A DNA stretch of 5,145 nt from JAAZLS01 sp964585925 (GTDB taxonomy: Bacteria; Bacillota; Dethiobacteria; DTU022): NCBI GenBank assembly GCA_964585925.1, contig CAZPFS010000056.1:1-5145 (forward strand), in the 5' to 3' direction. Made by a program: the position numbers and the translations under genes. This document shows positions 1-5,038 of the stretch, in pieces (within the stretch, counting starts at the first letter, position 1; each line of letters starts with the position of its first letter). The notes below the pieces were generated by a model. That model did not search any database. It saw only the letters and a program-made list of their open reading frames with translations, and was not told the origin of the DNA.

Positions 1-4
1 CTGT

Positions 5-47
5 GTGAGTGAGCCGAAGTCCCTTCGGTAACATTTTAAGTGAGTGA
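5..47. repeat. Short direct repeat GTGAGTGA flanking a small hairpin
   Basis: The octamer GTGAGTGA occurs at 5-12 and again at 40-47. Between the copies a perfect 6-bp stem, CCGAAG (14-19) and CTTCGG (23-28), closes a 3-nt loop. The hairpin is followed by TAACATTTT, not a clean T tract, so it would be at best a weak terminator for a gene upstream of the window. It could also be the edge of a longer intergenic repeat cut by the window start. I see no reading frame here that resembles a protein. The repeats are directly visible; any function is unknown. Confidence 0.35.
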
Positions 48-57
48 ACGCGCGCCC

Positions 58-86
58 TTTCAACTTTACGGCAAGTGTCCTATAAT
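58..86 (+). promoter_or_regulatory. Probable sigma-A promoter for the yhhQ-queF pair
   Basis: A perfect -10 hexamer TATAAT lies at 81-86. At 17-bp spacing the -35 position holds TTTCAA (58-63), a weak 3/6 match to TTGACA. Transcription would begin near 92-94, giving a leader of about 34 nt before the ATG at 127. A small hairpin can form in that leader, GATAA (91-95) with TTATC (104-108), but no preQ1 aptamer core is recognisable. The -10 is convincing, the -35 is not. Confidence 0.5.
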
Positions 87-119
87 TATTGATAACAGTC
101 AGTTTATCTCAGTATAAAA

Positions 120-124
120 AGGAG
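120..124 (+). promoter_or_regulatory. Ribosome binding site that bears on the yhhQ start
   Basis: AGGAG at 120-124 is the only good Shine-Dalgarno sequence before yhhQ. It leaves only 2 nt before the ATG at 127, unusually tight, but 8 nt before an in-frame TTG at 133, which is ideal. Initiation at TTG133 would remove only two residues (Met-Gly), so function is unaffected whichever start is used. Confidence 0.5.
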
Positions 125-126
125 AA

Positions 127-774
127 ATGGGTTTGTCTAGAAAGCTTTTTTTTCTCAATTCATTATTTATCACCTGTCTGCTGATTGCAAATATCACTGC
201 TGTCAAACTGGTTCAACTGGGCAGCCTGATCATACCGGCGGCGGTTTTTGTATTTCCGGTAACTTTTTTGGTTACCGATGTGGTTTGTGAAGTGTGGGGG
301 AAAAAAAAGGCTTCAGATCTGGTTTGGATGGGTTTTTTTATGAATCTGATACTTATCGGTTTTTTACAGTTGGGGAAATTATTGCCCCCGGCGCCGATTT
401 GGCCCGATCAGGCCGCCTATGAAAATATATTCGGGGCTGTTCCCCGGATAGTGGTGGGCAGCATGTGTGCCTACCTGGTTTCTCAGAGCCATGATGTGTG
501 GGCTTTCAATTTTTTGAGACAGCTGATGGGGGGAAAGCACCTGTGGCTTAGAAACAATCTGTCAACCATGGTCAGCCAGCTCCTGGATACGGCGATCTTC
601 ATTACCCTGGCTTTTGCAGGGACAGTTCCCTGGGAGGTGCTGACGACCATGGTCCTCAGCCAGTACCTGGTTAAACTGGTTCTGGCTCTGGCTGATACCC
701 CTTTTTGTTATCTGGGGGTAAAATGGGCTCGAAAGGAAAGTGAAAAAAATGCCATGCCACAAGAACAAATCTGA
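127..774 (+). CDS. yhhQ: Queuosine precursor (preQ0/preQ1) transporter, YhhQ/Vut_1 family
   Basis: This is an integral membrane protein of the COG1738 (YhhQ, Vut_1) family, whose E. coli member imports the 7-deazaguanines preQ0 and preQ1. The 215 residues fit the family length. About six hydrophobic segments are visible, roughly at residues 8-29, 34-55, 65-86, 102-122, 146-166 and 170-198. Family-type motifs include TDVVCEVWGKKKA (50-62) after segment 2, LVSQSHDVW (117-125), and LRNNLSTMVSQLLDT (141-155) before segment 5; conserved polar residues in the membrane are expected to contact the purine-like substrate. The last 26 nt overlap queF, which acts on preQ0, so preQ0 is the most likely cargo (inference from context). 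Some family members in other Firmicutes take up queuine, so specificity is not settled by sequence. The start may be TTG at 133, which suits the ribosome binding site better. Confidence 0.88.
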   Translation: MGLSRKLFFLNSLFITCLLIANITAVKLVQLGSLIIPAAVFVFPVTFLVTDVVCEVWGKKKASDLVWMGFFMNLILIGFLQLGKLLPPAPIWPDQAAYENIFGAVPRIVVGSMCAYLVSQSHDVWAFNFLRQLMGGKHLWLRNNLSTMVSQLLDTAIFITLAFAGTVPWEVLTTMVLSQYLVKLVLALADTPFCYLGVKWARKESEKNAMPQEQI

Positions 775-1156
775 ATCAAAGACCGGAGTTAAAGATCTGC
801 CGGACATTGACCGGGGGGTGTTGGAGACCGTACCTTTTAGCTTTGCCGGGCGCAAGACGGAGGTCCAGATCATATTTCCCGAATTTACCTCCCTCTGTCC
901 CTGGACGGGGCTTCCGGATTTCGGGGAGCTGACCATCACCTATATCCCGAAAGATACCTGCGTGGAGCTGAAATCCCTTAAATTTTATCTCAACTCCTTC
1001 CGGCAGGCGGGGATCATTCAGGAAGAGGTGGTAAACCGAATCTTAGATGATCTGGTGGAGTTGATTTCACCGCTTTGCATGACCGTAACGGGTAACTTTA
1101 ATCCCCGGGGAGGTATGAAAACCATAGCCAAGGCGGTTTATCCCGATCCTTCCTGA
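749..1156 (+). CDS. queF: NADPH-dependent 7-cyano-7-deazaguanine (preQ0) reductase QueF
   Basis: This cytoplasmic enzyme of the T-fold superfamily reduces the nitrile of preQ0 to the aminomethyl group of preQ1, using two NADPH; preQ1 is then inserted in tRNA by Tgt. With the ATG at 749 the product is 135 residues, within the range of the short unimodular (YkvM-like) QueF type. The signature FTSLCPWTGLPDFGELTITYIP-type block carries the catalytic Cys50, which forms the thioimide with the substrate, and Asp57, the general acid. The QueF motif follows as ELKSLKFYLNSFR (73-85), then the substrate-binding Glu92 and FNPRGG (117-122). Gln91 stands where B. subtilis QueF has a His next to that Glu. 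A GTG at 740 is also in frame, but AGGA at 734-737 sits almost on it, leaving 11 nt to ATG749, so ATG is preferred. The 26-nt overlap with the transporter gene implies translational coupling. Confidence 0.93.
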   Translation: MPCHKNKSESKTGVKDLPDIDRGVLETVPFSFAGRKTEVQIIFPEFTSLCPWTGLPDFGELTITYIPKDTCVELKSLKFYLNSFRQAGIIQEEVVNRILDDLVELISPLCMTVTGNFNPRGGMKTIAKAVYPDPS

Positions 1157-1226
1157 AACAACAGGATCAAAGGAACCGACTGAACAGACGCTTAAGGAAG
1201 GGCAGCCTGTTTTATTAACTATTTGT

Positions 1227-1236
1227 GGAAGGGGAG
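1227..1236 (+). promoter_or_regulatory. Ribosome binding site deciding the yebC GTG start
   Basis: The purine run GGAAGGGGAG (1227-1236) ends 7 nt before the GTG at 1244, which starts the conserved MAGHSKW N-terminus. Two out-of-frame ATG codons at 1239 and 1242 lie between this site and the GTG, so three initiation codons share one ribosome binding site. Confidence 0.7.
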
Positions 1237-1243
1237 ATATGAT

Positions 1244-1987
1244 GTGGCCGGTCATTCCAAATGGGCAAATATAAAACGCCGCAAGGCCCGGGTAGATGAA
1301 CAGAAAGGGAAAATTTTTACCAAGCTGGCCCGGGAACTGACTGTGGCCGCCCGCGAGGGCGGCGGGGATATGGAATCCAACTTCCGGCTCAGACTGGCGG
1401 TTCAGAAAGCCCGTGAAAACAACCTTCCCGGGGACAGTATCCAACGGGCGATTCTAAAGGGGACCGGGGGGCTGGAAGGGGAGAGCCTGGATAGCGTAAA
1501 CTATGAAGGCTACGGCCCGGGCGGTGTGGCGCTGCTGATGGAAGGGTTGACGGATAATAAAAATCGGACGGTAGCTGAGATCCGGCACATAATGTCCCGT
1601 CATGGGGGCAATCTGGGCGAGGCGGGTTGTGTGGCCTGGATGTTTGAACGTAAAGGCCTAATTGTCTTTGACAAAACGGGTCTGGAAGAAGATGAGGTAA
1701 TTATGGCCGCTCTGGAGGCGGGGGCGGAGGATGTGGAGCTGGAAGGGGACGCCTACGAGGTAATTACCGCCGCTGAAAAAATGGAAGAAATCAAAAATTA
1801 TCTTCAGCAGGCCGGTATGAAGCCAAACAGCGCCGAAGTAACCATGCTTCCTAAGAACACCATTTATATTGACGATCCGGAGGAAGCGAAAAAAATCATC
1901 ATTTTGTTGGAAACCCTGGAAGAACATGATGATATTCAAAATGTTTTTGCCAATTTTGATATTCCCGAGGAATTAATGAACGAATAA
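1244..1987 (+). CDS. yebC: YebC/PmpR family protein (translation factor / DNA-binding regulator family)
   Basis: The 247-residue product is full length for this family. It begins with the near-invariant MAGHSKWANIK, continues with GKIFTKLARELTVAAREGGGD and the YEGYGPGGVALLMEGLTDNKNRT block, then GGNLGEAGCVAWMFERKG and an acidic C-terminal lobe ending in NVFANFDIPEEL. These are diagnostic of the three-domain YebC fold. The family was long annotated as transcriptional regulators (PmpR in Pseudomonas). The mitochondrial relative TACO1 and recent bacterial work point to a role in translation, relieving ribosome stalling at polyproline. The sequence cannot separate these roles. The GTG at 1244 is chosen because it begins the conserved N-terminus and has a properly spaced ribosome binding site; an upstream in-frame TTG at 1223 would add seven unconserved residues. 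Lying just upstream of ruv genes is a widely conserved arrangement, also seen in E. coli. No terminator is visible between queF and this gene. Confidence 0.95.
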   Translation: MAGHSKWANIKRRKARVDEQKGKIFTKLARELTVAAREGGGDMESNFRLRLAVQKARENNLPGDSIQRAILKGTGGLEGESLDSVNYEGYGPGGVALLMEGLTDNKNRTVAEIRHIMSRHGGNLGEAGCVAWMFERKGLIVFDKTGLEEDEVIMAALEAGAEDVELEGDAYEVITAAEKMEEIKNYLQQAGMKPNSAEVTMLPKNTIYIDDPEEAKKIIILLETLEEHDDIQNVFANFDIPEELMNE

Positions 1988-2021
1988 TCAAAAATCGTCC
2001 TGCCTTGTTTAATATTTGCAT

Positions 2022-2051
2022 GCATAATATTCACCCTCCCGGGGCATTATA
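2022..2051 (+). promoter_or_regulatory. Probable forespore sigma-G promoter for the bofC-like gene
   Basis: GCATA at 2022-2026 and CATTATA at 2045-2051 are separated by exactly 18 bp. Both fit the published B. subtilis sigma-G consensus (GHATR, 18 bp, CATNHTA) at every constrained position. The start of transcription would fall near 2058, about 28 nt before the ATG and upstream of the ribosome binding site. B. subtilis bofC is itself a forespore (sigma-G, partly sigma-F) gene, which supports the call. A vegetative reading of TATACT (2048-2053) as a -10 finds no acceptable -35 at 16-18 bp. Confidence 0.6.
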
Positions 2052-2070
2052 CTTTTTCAAGATCAGCACC

Positions 2071-2076
2071 GGAGAA
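2071..2076 (+). promoter_or_regulatory. Ribosome binding site of the bofC-like gene
   Basis: GGAGAA at 2071-2076, within GGAGAAGGTG, lies 9 nt before the ATG at 2086 and fixes that codon as the start. Upstream in-frame codons back to the TTG at 2005 lack such a site and would place coding sequence across the promoter. Confidence 0.65.
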
Positions 2077-2085
2077 GGTGAAAAA

Positions 2086-2724
2086 ATGTCCGAACAGGAA
2101 CCCAAGAAAAAAAGGTGGCGACCTGCAGCCTGGGCCGGATTATGGATACTGGTGCTGCTGGTAGGGCTGGCGCCGGTAATAGTGTTGTTTACCTACACCC
2201 GCAGCGATCTCTGGAATCGTTGGCTGAAGCGAAATCCGGAAACCCAACCGGAAACAAACATCGAGCAGGAAACAGTTTCCTATTTGGTTCAATACCTGTA
2301 CCGCTATTGTGATCACAGCCGGATCTATGCTGATCATCAGCTACCGGTTGATGCAGAGTTGCCGCCCCAGAGGTTGATTGATCTGTCGCAGGCGCTGTTA
2401 AACAGCAATTTTAACCTCGAGAGTTTCACCACCGATATAAATATCCCCGATGGCTGGCACTTGACCGATTTGAGTTCAGAGGTGAAACAGCCGCGATTTT
2501 TATTGACCCTGGTTCAGGATATTTGTCCAAACTGCCGGGGGCACTTTTACCTTGGTCTGTTTAACGACTGTATTGCTATTTACGAGGGTCATCCTCCCGG
2601 GGGAAAATTGGTGGAGGTAACAGATTTTAAGGTAAAAGATACCGACCGGGAAAACCTGGAAAACGGTGTGCCTTTTGAAACAGAGGAACAAAAACAGATG
2701 TTCCTGGAGGCCTTTACCAGTTAA
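2086..2724 (+). CDS. bofC: BofC-like membrane-anchored sporulation protein
   Basis: The product has 212 residues. A short Lys/Arg-rich N-terminus (residues 7-12) precedes one hydrophobic segment (about 14-37), so it is probably anchored with the bulk outside the cytoplasm, or in the intermembrane space of a forespore. The middle (about 55-145) is unrecognised. The C-terminal part, about 152-212, with its YLGLFNDCIAIYEG start, LVEVTDFKV and closing ENGVPFETEEQKQMFLEAF, resembles the BofC C-terminal domain. In B. subtilis BofC is a forespore-made protein that restrains SpoIVB signalling to the pro-sigma-K processing complex; there too the gene lies between yebC and ruvA. The match is from memory of the pattern plus gene order, with no alignment. 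A CPNC motif (147-150) just before the C-terminal domain could form a disulfide or bind metal. The product is longer than B. subtilis BofC (about 170 residues). A sigma-G-type promoter precedes it and a terminator follows. Confidence 0.72.
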   Translation: MSEQEPKKKRWRPAAWAGLWILVLLVGLAPVIVLFTYTRSDLWNRWLKRNPETQPETNIEQETVSYLVQYLYRYCDHSRIYADHQLPVDAELPPQRLIDLSQALLNSNFNLESFTTDINIPDGWHLTDLSSEVKQPRFLLTLVQDICPNCRGHFYLGLFNDCIAIYEGHPPGGKLVEVTDFKVKDTDRENLENGVPFETEEQKQMFLEAFTS

Positions 2725-2772
2725 ACCAACAGACTAGGAAAATTATGTAAAGGGTTTGGGAAAGATCATTTT

Positions 2773-2805
2773 AAACCGGGAATCTGAAGATCCCGGTTTT
2801 TGTTT
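2773..2805 (+). terminator. Intrinsic terminator after the bofC-like gene
   Basis: AAACCGGGA (2773-2781) pairs with TCCCGGTTT (2791-2799). An alternative register bulges A2781, adds an ATC/GAT extension and leaves a TGAA tetraloop. The right arm runs into TTTTTGTTT (2797-2805). This is a strong Rho-independent terminator, about 50 nt past the bofC-like stop, and should separate yebC-bofC transcripts from ruvCAB. Confidence 0.85.
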
Positions 2806-2824
2806 GTCTGCTCCCCGGAAGGAT

Positions 2825-2853
2825 TTAACTTCAATACTAAAGAATACTATTAT
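2825..2853 (+). promoter_or_regulatory. Probable sigma-A promoter for ruvCAB
   Basis: TTAACT (2825-2830, 4/6 to TTGACA) and TATTAT (2848-2853, 5/6 to TATAAT) are 17 bp apart, between the terminator and ruvC. The start would lie near 2860, about 22 nt before the ruvC TTG. No GAAC-N4-GTTC LexA/DinR operator is seen near it, although ruv genes are damage-inducible in several bacteria. Confidence 0.45.
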
Positions 2854-2863
2854 TTATGTACCT

Positions 2864-2873
2864 GAAGGGCAGG
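2864..2873 (+). promoter_or_regulatory. Ribosome binding site region for the ruvC TTG start
   Basis: GAAGGGCAGG (2864-2873) precedes the TTG at 2882. GAAGGG is 12 nt away and the second AGG is 8 nt away, so the site is only moderate, consistent with modest RuvC output. Confidence 0.4.
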
Positions 2874-2881
2874 TTGATCCG

Positions 2882-3379
2882 TTGAAAATAATAGGGATTG
2901 ATCCGGGAGTGGCCATTACCGGTTACGGGATAGTAGAAGAGCAGAACGGGCGCTGGCGGAAAATAGACTCGGGCTGTATATTGACCAACTCCAAGGATCC
3001 GGCGCCCGATCGGCTGGCCCAGATATTCGGCCGCCTGGAGGTGTTGATTGAATACCATCGCCCCCGGGCAATCTCCATTGAAAAACTATTTTTTTGTAAA
3101 AATACCCGTACCGCCTTGCAGGTTGGCGAAGCCAGGGGGGTGGTGATCCTGTCGGCGGCCTTGCATAAAATAGAGCTTTATGAATACACTCCCCTGCAGA
3201 TAAAAAAGGCGGTATCCGGTTTTGGAAAAGCAGACAAAATCCAGGTGGAGAAGATGGTGCAGGCATTGTTGCATTTGACAGAAATTCCACCGGTGGATGA
3301 TGAAGCCGATGCGCTGGCGGCAGCGATTTGCCACCTCCAGCACAGACGGTGGCAACAGGTTACGGGGGAAAAAGCATGA
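2882..3379 (+). CDS. ruvC: Crossover junction endodeoxyribonuclease RuvC
   Basis: RuvC is the dimeric, Mg2+-dependent resolvase that nicks two strands of a Holliday junction symmetrically. The 165-residue product has the usual family length and RNase H-like fold landmarks. All four expected acidic residues are present: Asp7 in MKIIGIDPG, Glu67 in AISIEKLFF, and Asp140 and Asp143 in PPVDDEADALAAA. The conserved QVGEARGV stretch (80-87) and the FGKADKIQVEKMV region (114-126) also fit. The TTG at 2882 is chosen because it begins exactly at the conserved MKIIGIDPG. The frame stays open back to 2756, but that stretch runs through the terminator hairpin and is not protein-like for RuvC. The stop overlaps the ruvA start as ATGA, so RuvC and RuvA are translationally coupled. 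Confidence 0.96.
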   Translation: MKIIGIDPGVAITGYGIVEEQNGRWRKIDSGCILTNSKDPAPDRLAQIFGRLEVLIEYHRPRAISIEKLFFCKNTRTALQVGEARGVVILSAALHKIELYEYTPLQIKKAVSGFGKADKIQVEKMVQALLHLTEIPPVDDEADALAAAICHLQHRRWQQVTGEKA

Positions 3380-3987
3380 TCGAATATATACGGGGCCGGC
3401 TGGTTGAATCCGAACAAGGCAAGGTAATTATAGAGGTGGGGGGAACCGGCATTCAGATAATTGTGCCTCCTTCGGGGGAACCGCTCCCCGCAGAGGCGGT
3501 AGGCAATCCGGTTACCTATTACACCAGGCTGGTGTATAAAGAAGACGAACTTGTTCTTTATGGTTTTGAAAAACCCCTGGAACGGGATTTTTTCAACCTG
3601 GTAATCGGCGTCTCCGGGTTTGGGCCCAGACTTGCCCTGTCCATGTTGGGCATGTTGACGCTTTCCCAGATTTATTGGGCCATCATGGGAGAAAACATTC
3701 ACCTTCTCTGTCAGGTTCCCGGTGTGGGTAAAAAAATATCACAGCGTTTGATTTTGGAACTCAGGGACAAGCTGCCCAAAATTATACCCGCCGGAGAGAT
3801 TGACAAACAGGCTCTAGACGGAACACTGTCTCCCCCGGAAGAAGATCTCACCGAGGCGCTTCTGGGGCTGGGCTACTCCAGATCAGAGGCGGCAGCGGCG
3901 ATGGCCAAAGTACACCGGGAAAACACCGGCCAAATATCCAAAGAAGAAGCACTGCGTCTGGCCCTGAAAAGTCTGGGCGGCGGTTAA
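3376..3987 (+). CDS. ruvA: Holliday junction branch migration complex subunit RuvA
   Basis: RuvA tetramers hold the four-way junction in an open square form and load RuvB rings on opposite arms. The 203 residues match the family. Domain I is an OB-fold starting MIEYIRGRL, with the acidic pin residues Glu56 and Asp57 in YKEDELVLYGF. Domain II has two helix-hairpin-helix motifs, VSGFGPRLALSM (79-90) and VPGVGKKISQRL (114-125), followed by ILELRDKL. A flexible linker, about 136-155, leads to domain III (about 156-200), which binds RuvB. The first hairpin reads GFG where GVG or GIG is usual, a mild change. ATG 3376 begins the conserved N-terminus, overlaps the ruvC stop by 4 nt and follows GGGGGAA at 3364-3370. 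Confidence 0.96.
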   Translation: MIEYIRGRLVESEQGKVIIEVGGTGIQIIVPPSGEPLPAEAVGNPVTYYTRLVYKEDELVLYGFEKPLERDFFNLVIGVSGFGPRLALSMLGMLTLSQIYWAIMGENIHLLCQVPGVGKKISQRLILELRDKLPKIIPAGEIDKQALDGTLSPPEEDLTEALLGLGYSRSEAAAAMAKVHRENTGQISKEEALRLALKSLGGG

Positions 3988-3991
3988 AAGG

Positions 3992-3998
3992 AAGGAGG
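3992..3998 (+). promoter_or_regulatory. Strong ribosome binding site for ruvB
   Basis: AAGGAGG at 3992-3998 is a near-perfect anti-16S match, 7 nt before the GTG at 4006. It fixes that GTG as the start and may offset the weaker GTG codon, helping make hexameric RuvB in excess. Confidence 0.8.
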
Positions 3999-4005
3999 GG
4001 CAGGG

Positions 4006-5034
4006 GTGCACGATAGAATCGTTTCTGCCGGAAGGCAGGAGGAAGATGATCAACAGCTTGAATACGGGCTGCGGCCACAGAGTTTTGCAGAATACATCGG
4101 CCAGGAAAAGATCAAGGAAAAATTCACCATTTATATCAGGGCTGCCCGCGAGCGGGGTGAACCGCTGGATCATGTTCTTCTTTACGGCCCGCCGGGACTG
4201 GGAAAAACAACCCTGGCTCATATTATAGCCCGGGAGATGGGGGTCAACATCAAGGCCACCTCTGGGCCCGCCCTGGAAAGGCCTGGCGACCTGGCGGCGA
4301 TTTTGACCAATCTGGGCCGGGGAGACGTTCTGTTTATTGATGAAATTCACCGTTTATCCAGAATTGTGGAAGAGCTGCTGTACCCGGCCATGGAAGACTT
4401 TGCCTTGGACATAATAATCGGTAAGGGACCGGGGGCTCACTGCCTGAGGCTGGAGCTGCCCCCGTTTACCCTGGTGGGGGCTACCGTCAGGGCCGGAATG
4501 TTGACCTCGCCTTTGAGGGATCGGTTCGGGGTGGTGGATCGACTGGAATTTTATTCCCTGGAAGAACTGCAGCGAATAATTGCCAGGGCTTCCCGGCTGT
4601 TAAATGTTGAGATCGAACATGAAGGGGCGGCGGAAATAGCCCGGGTATCCAGGGGAACTCCCCGGATTGCCAACCGCCTGTTAAAGCGTGTCCGGGACTA
4701 TGCCCAGATCAAAGCCGACAATGTCATTACCGGGGAGGTTTCCGAGAGTGCTCTTCAGATGCTCCAACTGGACCGGCTGGGGCTGGATGAAATTGATCGC
4801 AGACTGTTGATTGCCCTGGCTGAAAAATTTAACGGCGGCCCGGTAGGTCTGGATACGTTGGCCACCGCGATCAGCGAACAGCCGGAAACTCTGGAGGATG
4901 TTTATGAACCCTATTTAATGAAGCTGGGGTTTATCAAACGTACCCCCCGGGGACGGGTGATTACCGTGGCGGCCTGCAAATACCTTGATTTGAAGACGAA
5001 CCCCGGAAGCCAATCGCAGCCGCGCCTGTGGTAA
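4006..5034 (+). CDS. ruvB: Holliday junction branch migration ATPase RuvB
   Basis: RuvB is the AAA+ motor that, as hexamers bound to RuvA, pumps DNA through the Holliday junction. The 342 residues are full length. Visible motifs, in order, are RPQSFAEYIGQ (23-33), Walker A GPPGLGKTT (61-69), the SGPALERPGDLAAILTNL block (86-103), Walker B LFIDEIHRL (109-117), sensor 1 LVGAT (156-160), the arginine-finger segment SPLRDRFG (168-175, Arg171), sensor 2 RGTPRIANRLL (216-226) and the winged-helix DNA-binding RTPRGR (312-317). Family-typical positions are altered around 142-161 (GPGAHCL and GATVRAG, where GPxARSI and GATTRAG are usual), none being a core catalytic residue. The gene starts 18 nt after the ruvA stop. 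In many Firmicutes queA and tgt follow, but here the window ends in repeats. Confidence 0.97.
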   Translation: MHDRIVSAGRQEEDDQQLEYGLRPQSFAEYIGQEKIKEKFTIYIRAARERGEPLDHVLLYGPPGLGKTTLAHIIAREMGVNIKATSGPALERPGDLAAILTNLGRGDVLFIDEIHRLSRIVEELLYPAMEDFALDIIIGKGPGAHCLRLELPPFTLVGATVRAGMLTSPLRDRFGVVDRLEFYSLEELQRIIARASRLLNVEIEHEGAAEIARVSRGTPRIANRLLKRVRDYAQIKADNVITGEVSESALQMLQLDRLGLDEIDRRLLIALAEKFNGGPVGLDTLATAISEQPETLEDVYEPYLMKLGFIKRTPRGRVITVAACKYLDLKTNPGSQSQPRLW

Positions 5035-5038
5035 ACGG

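Noticed and set aside
91..126. Possible preQ1-I riboswitch in the yhhQ-queF leader
   Set aside because: A 5-bp stem (91-95 with 104-108) and an A-rich tail before the ribosome binding site recall the class, but the loop is 8 nt and lacks the conserved aptamer core, and no pseudoknot pairing to the tail is evident.
1145..1168. Hairpin GATCCT...AGGATC (or TCCTG/CAGGA) around the queF stop as a terminator
   Set aside because: The stem is short (5-6 bp) and is followed by AAAGGAACC rather than a T tract.
2005..2085. Extended N-terminus of the bofC-like protein from the TTG at 2005
   Set aside because: It would cross the sigma-G-type promoter, lacks a ribosome binding site, and the ATG at 2086 has a good one.
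2756..2881. Extended RuvC N-terminus from the TTG at 2756
   Set aside because: This stretch contains the terminator hairpin and the promoter, has no RuvC-like residues, and the TTG at 2882 begins the conserved MKIIGIDPG at normal family length.
3547..3556. GAACTTGTTC inside ruvA as a LexA/DinR box
   Set aside because: The half-sites are 2 nt apart instead of the required 4, and it is well inside a coding region.
3178..3702. Long minus-strand open frame across the ruvC-ruvA junction
   Set aside because: It is antisense to two well-conserved genes, its translation resembles no protein family I know, and no ribosome binding site supports it.
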